Source: Achromobacter insolitus
GTDB taxonomy: Bacteria > Pseudomonadota > Gammaproteobacteria > Burkholderiales > Burkholderiaceae_B
Direction: 5' to 3'
DNA length: 64,000 nucleotides
NCBI RefSeq assembly: GCF_002209555.1
Contig: NZ_NJIF01000009.1
Coordinates: 181,615-245,614, forward strand
Position 1 is the first letter of the stretch. Each line of letters starts with the position of its first letter. Shown in pieces: positions 37,215 to 46,150 of the stretch. The notes beneath the pieces were generated by a model. It ran no database searches and was not told the DNA's origin. It saw only the letters and a program-made list of their open reading frames with translations. A program made the translations under genes and the position numbers.

Positions 37215-38789
37215 TCAGGCCCGCACGGCGGCGCGAACAGGATCGGCGGCGGCAGTGCCGGGCGCCGGCCCATCGGATTTCGGTCCAGCCTTCACGGCGT
37301 GCAGCATCACCTTCACGCCAATGATCAGCAGCACCGTGTACAGCACCAGGAAGATCGTCAGGCTGATGGCCAGGTCAGCGATGGTCAGGCCGGAAGCCGC
37401 GTAATAAGTCGGCAACACGCCTTCGATCACCCACGGTTGGCGGCCGTATTCGGCCACGAACCAGCCGCTTTCTATGGCTACCCAGGGCAGCGGCAAACTC
37501 CACAGCGCCACCTTGAGCAGGCCGCGCCGGCTGTCCAGCCGCCCGCGCGAGGCCAGCCAGAACGCCACGCCGAAGAACAGGATCAGGTACATGCCCACCG
37601 CCACCATGATGCGGAACGCCCAGAACAGCGGCGCGACATTCGGCACGGTGTCGACCGCCGCCTTCTTGATGTCGTCTTCGGTGACTTTGCTCATGTCGGG
37701 TTGGTAGCGCTTGACCAGCAGCGCGTAACCCAGGTCGGGCCAGGTCTTGTCGAAGACCATGCGCGCGTCCACGTCCTTGGGATTGGCACGGATCTTTTGC
37801 AACGCGTCATAAGCCACCATGCCATCGCGGATGCGGTTTTCGGCACGCCGGATCAGGTCGTCGATGCCCAGCAGCGGCGTGGTGAGCGAACGCGTGCCGA
37901 TGATGCCCATGACGTAGGGAATCTCGATCGCAAAGTCGTTCTTGCGCTCCGCCTGATTGGGGATGGCGATCAGGTTGAAGGACGCGGGCGCCGGCTCGGT
38001 GTGCCACATGGACTCGATCGCCGCGATCTTCATCTTTTGATGTTCAGTGGTGAGGTAGCCGCTTTCGTCACCCAGCACCACGACCGACAGAGCCGAAGCC
38101 AGGCCAAAGCTGGCGGCGACCGCCATCGAGCGTTTGGCCAGGTCGATGTGACGGCCCTTCAGCAAATACCAGGCGCTGATCGACATGACGAACATGGCGC
38201 CAGCGACGTAACCCGCGCTGACCGTGTGCACGAACTTGGCCTGAGCCACCGGATTGAAGATCACCGCCGCGAAGTCGGTCATCTCCATGCGCATCGTGTC
38301 GGGATTGAAGATCGAACCGACCGGATTCTGCATCCAGCCGTTGGCGATCAGGATCCACAACGCCGAGAAGTTGGTGCCAAACGCCACCAGCCAGGTCACC
38401 ACCAGGTGGCTGACCTTGGACATGCGGTTCCAGCCGAAGAAGAAGAGACCGACGAAGGTGGCTTCGAGGAAAAAGGCCATCAAGCCTTCGAGCGCCAACG
38501 GCGCGCCGAAGATATCGCCCACGTAATGGCTGTAGTACGACCAGTTCATGCCGAACTGGAACTCCATCACGACGCCGGTGGCGACGCCCAGAGCGAAGTT
38601 GATGCCAAAGAGCGTGCCCCAGAACATGGTCATCCGCTTCCAGATGGCGCGGCCGGTCATGACGTACACGCTTTCCATGATGGCCAGGATGAACGACAGG
38701 CCGAGCGTGAGGGGGACGAAGAGGAAGTGGTAGAGCGCGGTCGCGGCAAACTGGAATCGCGACAGATTTACGACGTCGAGATCAATCAT
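37215..38789 (-). CDS. cydA: Cytochrome bd ubiquinol oxidase subunit I
   Basis: Catalytic subunit carrying haems b558, b595 and d; 524 residues from the ATG at 38789 (MIDLDVVNLSRFQFAATALY). The conserved axial-ligand histidine is H21 in ALYHFLFVPLTLG, and the quinol-site/haem segment ESGWFVAEYGRQPWVI is in the C-terminal half. The C-terminal tail is Ala/Pro-rich. The frame continues upstream to 38831, but that part is not conserved. It is preceded by a GbsR-like regulator 127 bp upstream on the same strand, which probably controls the operon. Confidence 0.96.
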   Translation of the reverse strand: MIDLDVVNLSRFQFAATALYHFLFVPLTLGLSFILAIMESVYVMTGRAIWKRMTMFWGTLFGINFALGVATGVVMEFQFGMNWSYYSHYVGDIFGAPLALEGLMAFFLEATFVGLFFFGWNRMSKVSHLVVTWLVAFGTNFSALWILIANGWMQNPVGSIFNPDTMRMEMTDFAAVIFNPVAQAKFVHTVSAGYVAGAMFVMSISAWYLLKGRHIDLAKRSMAVAASFGLASALSVVVLGDESGYLTTEHQKMKIAAIESMWHTEPAPASFNLIAIPNQAERKNDFAIEIPYVMGIIGTRSLTTPLLGIDDLIRRAENRIRDGMVAYDALQKIRANPKDVDARMVFDKTWPDLGYALLVKRYQPDMSKVTEDDIKKAAVDTVPNVAPLFWAFRIMVAVGMYLILFFGVAFWLASRGRLDSRRGLLKVALWSLPLPWVAIESGWFVAEYGRQPWVIEGVLPTYYAASGLTIADLAISLTIFLVLYTVLLIIGVKVMLHAVKAGPKSDGPAPGTAAADPVRAAVRA

Positions 38790-38916
38790 TGGGTCGCTCC
38801 CAAGCAGTTGAGGTGCCGCGGCAACCGGCATGGTTCCCAGGCCGTCTCTCGCGCCATGTTACGAGCGTTGCATACAACTTCATAGAGGTTCCCTGAAAAA
38901 TCGAGGCGGATCAAGG

Positions 38917-39462
38917 TCAGCCCTTGCCCCGCAATTTGCCGGCGAAACCCAGCACCTTCTGTACTTTCGAACCGAGCTTCATCAGGTTCTGCAAGGTTTC
39001 CGGCGGCAGTCGTTGAACCTCATCGAACCATCCGGTGGACAGTTCGATGAGCTCCAGCATTTCGTTCATGCGTTGTTGCGCGTAGGCCTCATCGGGACCC
39101 GATGGGGGCTCCAGCAAGGTGTCCCGTAGCAGGGTGAGCGTGGGATCGATTTCGCGCTTGCGCTTTTCTTCCATCAGGATGCGGAAGATCTCCCAGACGT
39201 CCTTGGGAGTTTCGAAGTAGTCGCGGCGGTCGCCGACCTGGTGGATGAGCTTGACCAGGCGCCAGGACTGCAGCTCCTTCAGCCCCAGGCTGACGTTGGA
39301 GCGCGAAAAGCCGAGCGTTTCGGCTATGTCGTCGGCGTTCAATGGCTTGGGCGACAGGAACAACAAGGCGTAGATCTGGCCGACCGTGCGATTCACGCCC
39401 CAGCGGCTACCCATCTCGCCGAAATGCAGGACGAAGCGTTCGTTTTGGGGGGACAGAGCCAT
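38917..39462 (-). CDS. GbsR/MarR-type transcriptional regulator upstream of cydAB
   Basis: A 181-residue winged-helix regulator of the GbsR branch of the MarR superfamily. The HTH (about 38-75) reads LNADDIAETLGFSRSNVSLG and is followed by LKELQSWRLVKL. A C-terminal helical region, ELIELSTGWFDEVQRLP, is used for dimerisation. The N-terminal FVLHFGEMGSRWGVNRTVGQ is the typical start of this family. It lies 127 bp upstream of cydA on the same strand, so it is a candidate repressor or activator of cytochrome bd, or may be co-transcribed. The signal is unknown. Confidence 0.87.
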   Translation of the reverse strand: MALSPQNERFVLHFGEMGSRWGVNRTVGQIYALLFLSPKPLNADDIAETLGFSRSNVSLGLKELQSWRLVKLIHQVGDRRDYFETPKDVWEIFRILMEEKRKREIDPTLTLLRDTLLEPPSGPDEAYAQQRMNEMLELIELSTGWFDEVQRLPPETLQNLMKLGSKVQKVLGFAGKLRGKG

Positions 39463-39670
39463 GGATCGACCTACACCGGCAGAAGCCAGGGCCTTCGGCC
39501 CGGCTGATAAATGCAGTTACACCGCTTTCAGAAATTTCTGAAATTATCGAACAAACTATGCGAAAGCGCAAACCACACTATGGGAAGGGGTATGGCCGCA
39601 AGGTTTGAGCGCCTGAGGCGCAGCCGCCGCCGCGCGGGTTTGCCGCGCCGATTTGCTGCGCCCAAACGGT

Positions 39671-39702
39671 AGCGGCCACCTGCCCTGGAGCTGGTGGCCG
39701 CT
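39671..39702 (-). terminator. Hairpin downstream of purT
   Basis: AGCGGCCACC (39671-39680) and GGTGGCCGCT (39693-39702) form a perfect 10-bp stem with a 12-nt loop, 26 bp beyond the purT stop codon on the minus strand. Only a short CGTTTG follows, so the terminator is of moderate quality. Confidence 0.55.
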
Positions 39703-39727
39703 GCTGAAAAAGGGGAAGCGGGATGCG

Positions 39728-40945
39728 TTAGCCGGCCTTGACGGACACCGCGGCCGACACCCGCTTGGCCTTGGCCCGGGCCGCCGCCACGTCCTCGGCC
39801 ACGGCCAGCCCCACGCCCATGCGACGCTTGACGAAGGATTCAGGCTTGCCGAAGAGACGGATATCGGTGCCGGGCTCGGTCAGTGCTTCGGCCACGTTGT
39901 GGAACGAAACCGCGCCAGCATCGACCCCGCCATAGATGACGCTGCTGGCGCCGGGCTGGCGCAGGCTGGTATCCACGGGCAGGCCCAACAGTGCCCGGGC
40001 ATGCAGTTCGAATTCGTTCTGGACCTGGGTGATCATCGTGACCATGCCGGTATCATGCGGACGCGGGCTGACTTCCGAGAACCAGACCTGGTCGCCGGCC
40101 ACGAACAGTTCCACACCGAAAATGCCCAGGCCGCCCAGGTTGGAGGTAACCGCCAGCGCGATTTCCCGGGAGCGTTCCAGCGCGGCGGGAGACATCGGAT
40201 GCGGCTGCCAGCTTTCCACGTAGTCGCCGTCGACTTGCTTGTGGCCGATGGGGTCGCAGTAGCGGGTCTCGACCTGGCCATCGGCGCCGCGGGCGCGCAC
40301 GGTCAGCAAGGTGATTTCGTAGTCGAAACGGATAAAGCCCTCGACGATGGCGCGTCCGCCGCCCACCCGGCCGCCCTCCTGGGCGTAGCGCCAGGCGCAT
40401 TCGACGTCATCGGCGCTCTTGATGACGGACTGGCCCTTGCCCGAGGACGACATGACCGGCTTGATGACGCAGGGATAGCCGATGCCCCCGTCAATGGCCT
40501 GGCGCAGTTCTTCTTCCGTGTCGACGAAGCGGTAAGGCGACGTGGGCAGCCCCAGGGTTTCGGCCGCCAGGCGGCGTATGCCCTCGCGATTCATGGTCAA
40601 TTGGGCGGCGCGCGCGGTCGGCGTCACCCGGGCCACTCCGGCCGCCTCGAGTTCCACCAGCAAATTGGTGGCAATGGCTTCGATTTCGGGGACAATAACG
40701 TGGGGCCGTTCCTGTTCGATGACCTTCCGCAGGGCCTGCGGGTCCGTCATCGAGACCACATGCGCCCGGTGCGCCACCTGGTGGCCCGGAGCATCGGCAT
40801 ACCGATCCACGGCAATGACTTCCACGCCCAGCCGCTGCAGGGCAATGATGACCTCTTTGCCCAATTCGCCCGAGCCGAGCAGCATGACTCGGGTGGCCAG
40901 GGGAGACAGGGGCGTGCCAAGGACGGGGCTGGAAATGCTGGACAT
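39728..40945 (-). CDS. purT: Formate-dependent phosphoribosylglycinamide formyltransferase
   Basis: ATP-grasp enzyme of purine synthesis that uses formate and ATP to formylate GAR. It has 405 residues from the ATG at 40945 ([14 protein letters not shown]). The preATP-grasp domain contains [20 protein letters not shown] and [23 protein letters not shown] sequence. The ATP-grasp core has [16 protein letters not shown] and the metal-site glutamates in [15 protein letters not shown]. It is slightly longer than E. coli PurT because of an N-terminal tail. It is divergent from kdsD. Confidence 0.95.
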   Translation of the reverse strand: MSSISSPVLGTPLSPLATRVMLLGSGELGKEVIIALQRLGVEVIAVDRYADAPGHQVAHRAHVVSMTDPQALRKVIEQERPHVIVPEIEAIATNLLVELEAAGVARVTPTARAAQLTMNREGIRRLAAETLGLPTSPYRFVDTEEELRQAIDGGIGYPCVIKPVMSSSGKGQSVIKSADDVECAWRYAQEGGRVGGGRAIVEGFIRFDYEITLLTVRARGADGQVETRYCDPIGHKQVDGDYVESWQPHPMSPAALERSREIALAVTSNLGGLGIFGVELFVAGDQVWFSEVSPRPHDTGMVTMITQVQNEFELHARALLGLPVDTSLRQPGASSVIYGGVDAGAVSFHNVAEALTEPGTDIRLFGKPESFVKRRMGVGLAVAEDVAAARAKAKRVSAAVSVKAG

Positions 40946-41049
40946 GGAGCGGGCCTGGAAAGAAGGATTGAAAGCCGTTGAAATGAGCCGCCAGGATGCC
41001 ATAGCCCCCTTCCCGGGGCAAACCCGCATACTGATATTAAAATCCACGT

Positions 41050-42039
41050 ATGACTGACCATCCCACAACATCGTCCGAGACCGCGCTGGCATCTGCGCGT
41101 AGAACGCTGCAGATTGAATGCCAGGGCCTGCTGGACCTGTCGGCCAGGCTGGACGACAGCTTCACGCAAACCGTCGCGATGCTGCTGGCCTGCCGCGGCC
41201 GCGTGGTCGTCAGCGGCATCGGCAAGACCGGCCACATCGCCCGCAAGATCGCGGCGACCCTGGCTTCGACCGGCACGCCGGCCTTTTTCGTGCACGCCGC
41301 CGAGGCGGTCCATGGCGATCTGGGCATGATCACCCAGGACGATGTCCTCATCGCGATTTCCTATTCGGGCTCCGGCCAGGAACTGCTGACCATCCTCCCG
41401 GTGGCGCGCCGCATGGGCGCCAAGCTCGTCGCCATCACCGGCAATCCGCAGTCCGAACTGGCTAATCTGGCCGACATCCACCTGGACGCCAGCGTGGCCC
41501 AGGAGGCCTGCCCGCTGAACCTGGCCCCCACGGCCAGCACGACGGCGGCACTGGCCCTGGGCGACGCCCTGGCCGTCGCCTGTCTGGAGGCCCGCGGTTT
41601 CGGACCACAGGACTTCGCCCGCTCACATCCCGGCGGCGCGCTCGGCCGCCGCCTGCTGACCCACGTGCGCGACGTCATGCGCGAAGGCGACGCCCTGCCC
41701 ATCGTAATCGCCGGCACGCCGGTATCGCAGGCGCTGGAAGTCATGTCGGCCAAGGGTATGGGCATGACCGTCGTAACCGACCCGCAACACCGCCCCGTAG
41801 GCATCTTCACCGACGGCGACTTGCGCCGCCTGATCGCCCGGCACGGCGACATTCGCAGCCTGACCGTCGAATCCGGCATGACGCGCTCGCCGCGCAGCAT
41901 CACCCCCGACGCGCTGGCCGTCGAGGCCGCCCAGCAAATGGACAAACTACGGCTCAACCACATGCTGGTGCTGGATGACGACGGCGTTCTGCTCGGCGCC
42001 CTACACATGCATGACCTGATGGCCGCTAAAGTGGTATGA
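41050..42039 (+). CDS. kdsD: Arabinose-5-phosphate isomerase KdsD
   Basis: Makes D-arabinose 5-phosphate from ribulose 5-phosphate, the first step to Kdo for lipopolysaccharide. The 329 residues comprise an N-terminal SIS domain ([56 protein letters not shown]) and two C-terminal CBS domains (about 205-265 and 275-329). First gene of the kdsD-kdsC-lptC-lptA-lptB cluster; its stop overlaps the kdsC start. Confidence 0.95.
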   Translation: MTDHPTTSSETALASARRTLQIECQGLLDLSARLDDSFTQTVAMLLACRGRVVVSGIGKTGHIARKIAATLASTGTPAFFVHAAEAVHGDLGMITQDDVLIAISYSGSGQELLTILPVARRMGAKLVAITGNPQSELANLADIHLDASVAQEACPLNLAPTASTTAALALGDALAVACLEARGFGPQDFARSHPGGALGRRLLTHVRDVMREGDALPIVIAGTPVSQALEVMSAKGMGMTVVTDPQHRPVGIFTDGDLRRLIARHGDIRSLTVESGMTRSPRSITPDALAVEAAQQMDKLRLNHMLVLDDDGVLLGALHMHDLMAAKVV

Positions 42040-42644
42040 CTATGACTCTTTCTGCTCCCGTGACTCATCCGGCCGAAGCGCTGGTCCTTGCCCGCATCCC
42101 GGCCGGCGTGCGCGAACGCGCCGCCGCCGTGCGTCTGATGGTGTTCGACGTGGACGGCGTGCTGACCGACGGCAGCCTCTACTACGGAGAAAACGGCGAG
42201 CTGCAAAAACGCTTCAACGCGCTGGACGGCCACGGGCTGCGCCTGCTGATGGAAGGCGGCCTGAAGGTCGCGCTGATCACGGGCCGCTCCGGCCCCATCG
42301 TGGCGCGCCGCGCGGCCGAGCTCGGCATCGCCGAGGTCATCCAGGGCGTTCGGGACAAGGGCGGCGCCCTGGCCGAACTTGCGCAGCGATCCGGTGTCCA
42401 ACTTAACCAGACCGGTTACATGGGCGATGACGTCATCGACCTGCCGGCCCTGCAGCGCGCCGGCTTCGCCGCCAGCGTGCCGAACGCACCCGGCTATGTC
42501 AGCCAGGCCGCGCATTGGGTGGCCACGCATACCGGCGGCAACGGCGCCGTGCGCGAATGCTGCGATCTGCTGCTGGCGGCCCAGGGGCGTCTCGGCGCCT
42601 TCCTGGCGGCGCCGGGCCTGCTCGGCCCCGGCGCCATCCAATGA
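42036..42644 (+). CDS. kdsC: 3-deoxy-D-manno-octulosonate 8-phosphate phosphatase KdsC
   Basis: HAD-family phosphatase producing free Kdo; 202 residues. The motif FDVDGVLTDGSLYYGENGEL carries the two catalytic aspartates. The segments LNALDGHGLRLL-like, LITGRSGPIVARRAAELG and GYMGDDVIDLPALQRAGFAA are characteristic. It has a C0-type minimal cap, as expected for the tetrameric enzyme. The first ATG overlaps the kdsD stop; a second ATG two codons later is also possible. Confidence 0.94.
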   Translation: MTMTLSAPVTHPAEALVLARIPAGVRERAAAVRLMVFDVDGVLTDGSLYYGENGELQKRFNALDGHGLRLLMEGGLKVALITGRSGPIVARRAAELGIAEVIQGVRDKGGALAELAQRSGVQLNQTGYMGDDVIDLPALQRAGFAASVPNAPGYVSQAAHWVATHTGGNGAVRECCDLLLAAQGRLGAFLAAPGLLGPGAIQ

Positions 42645-42669
42645 CCGCCGCCGCAACCCCTAAGCCCTT

Positions 42670-43314
42670 GTGGCAAACCCGATGAAAGAACGCTTTCCCT
42701 CCCTGATCGCGCTGTTCCTGCTGCTGGTGCTGGTCACCGGCTCATGGTGGGCGGCCGATTATGCGCAGCGGGCCATCCAGACGGATCCGCCGCGCCGCAT
42801 TACCCACGAGATGGACGCCTGGTCGCGCGACTTCGTCATGCTGCGCACGGATCCCAACGGGCGTCCCATCAACCGGCTGGAAGGCGTATACGCGGAACAT
42901 TTCCCCGATGACGACTCCTACCACGTGACGACTCCGCGCGCCGTGGGGCAACATGAGAACAACCCCATCACCGTCGCCGTCTCCAAGACTGCCGTCATGG
43001 AACAAGGCGGCAAGCGCATCATCATGAACGGCGACGCCCACGTGCGGCGCCAGCCCGACGCCAATAACGACCTGCTGGACGTGCGCAGCCAGCAGTTGAT
43101 CATCCTGCCCGACGACGACGTGGTCTACACCGACCTGCCGGCGGAAGTCATCAAGGGCCGTTCGCGCATGAACGGCACGGGCATGCACTACAACAACAAG
43201 ACGCGCCAACTGCAGGTTTCGGCATCGACCGATGTGGAAATTGCCGGTTCCGAAGGCAAACAGCAACGCCGGACCGAAATTCCCGCCAACAACACTGATC
43301 AGAAAAAACCATGA
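42670..43314 (+). CDS. lptC: LPS export system protein LptC
   Basis: Bitopic inner-membrane protein that passes LPS from LptBFG to LptA. The 214 residues have one membrane helix (about 10-27, LIALFLLLVLVTGSWWAA) followed by a periplasmic beta-jellyroll with DFVMLRTDPNGRPINRLEGV and VVYTDLPAEVIKGRSRMNGT. The start may be GTG at 42670 or ATG at 42682; the helix is intact with either. The stop overlaps the lptA start by four bases. Confidence 0.92.
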   Translation: MANPMKERFPSLIALFLLLVLVTGSWWAADYAQRAIQTDPPRRITHEMDAWSRDFVMLRTDPNGRPINRLEGVYAEHFPDDDSYHVTTPRAVGQHENNPITVAVSKTAVMEQGGKRIIMNGDAHVRRQPDANNDLLDVRSQQLIILPDDDVVYTDLPAEVIKGRSRMNGTGMHYNNKTRQLQVSASTDVEIAGSEGKQQRRTEIPANNTDQKKP

Positions 43315-43934
43315 CCGACCTCCGGATTCTCCTTGCTCCGACGACTCGTTTGCTCGGCGCCCTCCTGCTGACGGCGTCCGCCGCGGCCCATGCCGCGGAT
43401 CCGGCGCCCAAGGCGGCGGCGCCGGCCGAAGAGCCCAGCACGCTGATCCTGTCGGACACCCTGCATTACGACGACGTGAAGAAGAAAAGCGTCTTCACGG
43501 GCAACGTCAACATGACGCGCGGCCTCATGACCCTGACGTCCGACGTGCTGGAAATGAACGAAGACGCGCAAGGCAACCAGTTCGGCACGGCCACCGCCAA
43601 CAAAGGCAAGATCGTGACCATCCGCCAGGAACGCCCGGAAACTTTCGAACTCATCGAAGGTACCGGCCTGCGCGCCGAGTACGACGGATCCAAGAGCACG
43701 TTCGACCTGATCGGACAAGCGGTCGTGATCCGCTACGTCTGTGGGAAACCGTTCGACACCATTCGCGGCGAGCGGGTACGCTACAACGAGAAGACCGGCA
43801 CTTACGAAGCTCACGGCGGCCCCAACTCCGCCGCCGCGGGCGGCCGGGTTCGCTCGGTGGCTGAGCCACGCGCCAAATCGGATGCCGCCATCGCCGAATG
43901 CCGCAAGCAACAGGCCGCCAAGAAGGGACGTTGA
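43311..43934 (+). CDS. lptA: LPS transport periplasmic protein LptA
   Basis: Periplasmic bridge protein for LPS; 207 residues. The signal peptide ends near residue 26 (TASAAAHA). The OstA-like domain follows: [40 protein letters not shown] and [20 protein letters not shown]. The C-terminal tail is basic and low in complexity. It overlaps lptC upstream and ends 32 bp before the lptB start. Confidence 0.93.
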   Translation: MTDLRILLAPTTRLLGALLLTASAAAHAADPAPKAAAPAEEPSTLILSDTLHYDDVKKKSVFTGNVNMTRGLMTLTSDVLEMNEDAQGNQFGTATANKGKIVTIRQERPETFELIEGTGLRAEYDGSKSTFDLIGQAVVIRYVCGKPFDTIRGERVRYNEKTGTYEAHGGPNSAAAGGRVRSVAEPRAKSDAAIAECRKQQAAKKGR

Positions 43935-43966
43935 ACGTCTCCCATGCAACACCACTCGCAGCCACG

Positions 43967-44761
43967 ATGAACCAACCTTCAGTGCCGACTCCGGTAACCT
44001 CCGCCCCTTCGGGCGTCAAGCAGGGCAGCCTGCGCGCAACCGGTTTGCGCAAGACCTATAACGGCCGGACCGTGGTACAGGATGTTTCCCTGTCCGTGGT
44101 CAGTGGCGAAGTCGTCGGATTGCTCGGTCCCAACGGCGCAGGCAAGACCACTAGCTTCTACATGATCGTGGGCCTGGTGCCCGCCGACGCCGGCCGCATC
44201 GAGATCGACGGTTCGGTCATCACGGCCATGCCGATCCATAAGCGCGCGCACATGGGCCTGTCGTACCTGCCGCAGGACGCCTCCGTGTTCCGGCGCCTGA
44301 CGGTCGAGCAGAACATCCGCGCCGTCCTGGAGCTGCAATTGGGGCCGGATGGTCGCCCGCTGTCCACGCCCAAGATCAACGAGCAGATGGAATCGCTGCT
44401 CGAAGAACTGCAGATCGGCCACATCCGCAGCAACGCGGCCATCTCCCTGTCGGGCGGTGAACGCCGCCGCGTGGAAATCGCGCGCGCGCTGGCCACCAGC
44501 CCGCGCTTCATCCTGCTGGACGAACCGTTTGCCGGGGTGGATCCCATTGCGGTCATCGAGATCCAGCGCATCGTGCGATTCCTGAAGGGACGCGGCATCG
44601 GCGTACTGATCACCGACCACAACGTGCGCGAAACCCTCGGCATCTGCGACCGCGCCTACATCATCAGCGAAGGCAAGGTGCTGACCGACGGCCACCCCGA
44701 TGAAATCGTGGGCGACCCCGCCGTCCGCCGGGTCTATCTGGGAGAGCATTTCCGCATGTAA
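43967..44761 (+). CDS. lptB: LPS export ABC transporter ATPase LptB
   Basis: Cytoplasmic ATPase of LptB2FG; 264 residues. It has Walker [18 protein letters not shown], the LptB-specific [20 protein letters not shown], signature [16 protein letters not shown], Walker [17 protein letters not shown] and switch histidine in [10 protein letters not shown]. An N-terminal tail of about 22 residues precedes the domain. In many proteobacteria rpoN comes next; here only 222 bp of non-coding DNA separate it from hpf. lptF and lptG are not in the window. Confidence 0.95.
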   Translation: MNQPSVPTPVTSAPSGVKQGSLRATGLRKTYNGRTVVQDVSLSVVSGEVVGLLGPNGAGKTTSFYMIVGLVPADAGRIEIDGSVITAMPIHKRAHMGLSYLPQDASVFRRLTVEQNIRAVLELQLGPDGRPLSTPKINEQMESLLEELQIGHIRSNAAISLSGGERRRVEIARALATSPRFILLDEPFAGVDPIAVIEIQRIVRFLKGRGIGVLITDHNVRETLGICDRAYIISEGKVLTDGHPDEIVGDPAVRRVYLGEHFRM

Positions 44762-44778
44762 TGCGGCCCTGGGGAAGA

Positions 44779-44820
44779 CCCCTAGGCGCTGCTCGCGCAA
44801 GCACGCATGCACCCTAGGGG
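44779..44820 (+). terminator. Imperfect hairpin after lptB
   Basis: CCCCTAGG (44779-44786) and CCTAGGGG (44813-44820) are perfect inverted arms separated by 26 nt, beginning 18 bp after the lptB stop. There is no U-run. It may be a terminator stem or the edge of the sequence left after a deletion at this locus. Confidence 0.35.
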
Positions 44821-44859
44821 CTCAGCCATAAAAATGCCATGTTCTTGCGCTAGGTCAGC

Positions 44860-44887
44860 TTGTTTTATCGGCCCGAGTCTATACACT
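44860..44887 (+). promoter_or_regulatory. Putative sigma-70 promoter of hpf
   Basis: TTGTTT (44860-44865) and TACACT (44882-44887) with a 16-bp spacer lie about 97 bp ahead of the hpf start. It would allow hpf to be expressed separately from the LPS genes. A strong AGGAGA ribosome-binding site precedes the hpf ATG. Confidence 0.45.
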
Positions 44888-44983
44888 AGTACTAAACGAA
44901 CCTGCTCAATCAAGGAGAACGCCTAACGAATCAGCCGCGCTTTTTGCGCACCTTTTTTTCCTCTTTTAGAAGGAGAGCACACT

Positions 44984-45322
44984 ATGAACCTGAGCATCTG
45001 CGGTCGTCACCTCGACGTCACCCCGGCCATCCGGGAATATGTCATGAACAAACTGGCGCGAGTGCTGCGGCATTTCGATCACGTCATCGATACCCAGGTC
45101 ATGCTCTCGGTAGAGCCCCTGCGGCATAGAGCCGAAATCACCATGCGTCTAAGCGGTAAGGACATTCATTGTGAAGCAACCGATGAAAACCTCTATGCAG
45201 CCATAGACCTTCTTGCTGACAAAGTCGACCGTCAGGTCATCAAGCACAAGGACAAGGTACGAAGTCACACGGCGGAGTCCGTGAAGCGGCAAGCGGCGAA
45301 CCTAACGCCACCCCAGCAGTAA
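44984..45322 (+). CDS. hpf: Ribosome hibernation promoting factor HPF (short form)
   Basis: A 112-residue ribosome-binding protein that promotes 100S dimers and silences ribosomes in stationary phase. It starts MNLSICGRHLDVTPAIREYV and carries RHFDHVIDTQVMLSVEP and LYAAIDLLADKVDRQVIKHK, as in E. coli HPF/YhbH. The long-form C-terminal domain is absent. In gammaproteobacteria it follows rpoN; here it follows lptB directly. Confidence 0.93.
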   Translation: MNLSICGRHLDVTPAIREYVMNKLARVLRHFDHVIDTQVMLSVEPLRHRAEITMRLSGKDIHCEATDENLYAAIDLLADKVDRQVIKHKDKVRSHTAESVKRQAANLTPPQQ

Positions 45323-45637
45323 CGCGCTTCATGAGCACTCGCACTGCGAGACTAGCTAAACAGCGATTCTAGAAATCCTGCCTGAGTCCCGGTGTCCCGC
45401 TAGACGCAACGTCCAGCCGGGGCATCGGCAAACTTCCCTCCTGTAGCACTCCCCCATTTCGTCCCCCATTCCCGGCGTTCCGCTGGCGAGCCCGTTTTTT
45501 CCTGATTCCCGCCATTTCGCACTGCAGCCGTCCGCAGCGGGCCGCAAGAATGCCCACAATCCCCCGCTATCGGTCTATGCTGTCGCTCTTGCCGCCCCTT
45601 GATGCGACCGCCCCTGCGCGCGCATCCCCGAGGCCGA
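45323..45637. other. Non-coding gap between hpf and ptsN
   Basis: About 315 bp without a convincing ORF; the open frames on the minus strand look like random GC-rich frames. I see no clear terminator hairpin. The right end runs into the ptsN promoter. Confidence 0.5.
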
Positions 45638-45667
45638 TTATTGCAGTGCGTCATATACCCATATAAT
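45638..45667 (+). promoter_or_regulatory. ptsN promoter close to the start codon
   Basis: A perfect -10 TATAAT (45662-45667) lies six bases before the ptsN ATG at 45674. Possible -35 elements are TTATTG (45638-45643, 18-bp spacer) or TTGCAG (45641-45646, 15-bp spacer). Transcription would begin at or next to the A of the ATG, giving a leaderless mRNA. No Shine-Dalgarno sequence is visible. Confidence 0.55.
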
Positions 45668-45673
45668 GATCCG

Positions 45674-46129
45674 ATGAATCATTTGTCGCGCATCCTACCC
45701 GCCGGCAACGTCGTGCTCGATATGCTCGCAACGAGCAAGAAACGTGCGTTCGAACAAGCCGGCCTTCTATTCGAAAACAACCATGGCTTGGCACGCGCGC
45801 TCGTGTTCGACAGCCTGTTTGCCCGAGAGCGCCTGGGTTCCACCGCGCTGGGACAGGGCGTTGCCGTCCCGCATGGCCGGGTGAAGGGCCTGGAGCAGGC
45901 CCTGGCGGCCTTCATCCGCCTGGCCCAACCCATCACCTTCGATGCGCCGGACGGACAGCCTGTCTCGATGCTGCTTTGCCTGCTGGTGCCGGAAACGGCC
46001 ACGCAGCAGCACCTGGACATCCTGGCCGAACTGGCGCAGCTCATGTCGAACAAGGCATTGCGCGAAGCCCTGGCCACAGAGCCCGATCCGGCCGTCGTCC
46101 ACAAGATGCTCACGACCGGCCAACTCTGA
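45674..46129 (+). CDS. ptsN: PTS IIA-like nitrogen regulatory protein PtsN (EIIA-Ntr)
   Basis: Regulatory phosphocarrier of the nitrogen PTS; 151 residues. The phosphorylated histidine is about H67 in QGVAVPHGRVKGLEQAL. The N-terminal MNHLSRILPAGNVVLDMLAT and the C-terminal KALREALATEPDPAVVHKML are usual. It regulates potassium transport (TrkA in E. coli) and phosphate or nitrogen sensing; trkA is encoded 44 kb away in this window. It is followed after 21 bp by hprK. The start at 45674 is chosen by the family N terminus. Confidence 0.93.
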   Translation: MNHLSRILPAGNVVLDMLATSKKRAFEQAGLLFENNHGLARALVFDSLFARERLGSTALGQGVAVPHGRVKGLEQALAAFIRLAQPITFDAPDGQPVSMLLCLLVPETATQQHLDILAELAQLMSNKALREALATEPDPAVVHKMLTTGQL

Positions 46130-46150
46130 CCCCTCCGCGGAATCGCTGCC

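Noticed and set aside
44762..44983. A degenerate rpoN between lptB and hpf
   Set aside because: Only 222 bp are present and none of the three frames shows RpoN segments such as the RpoN box.
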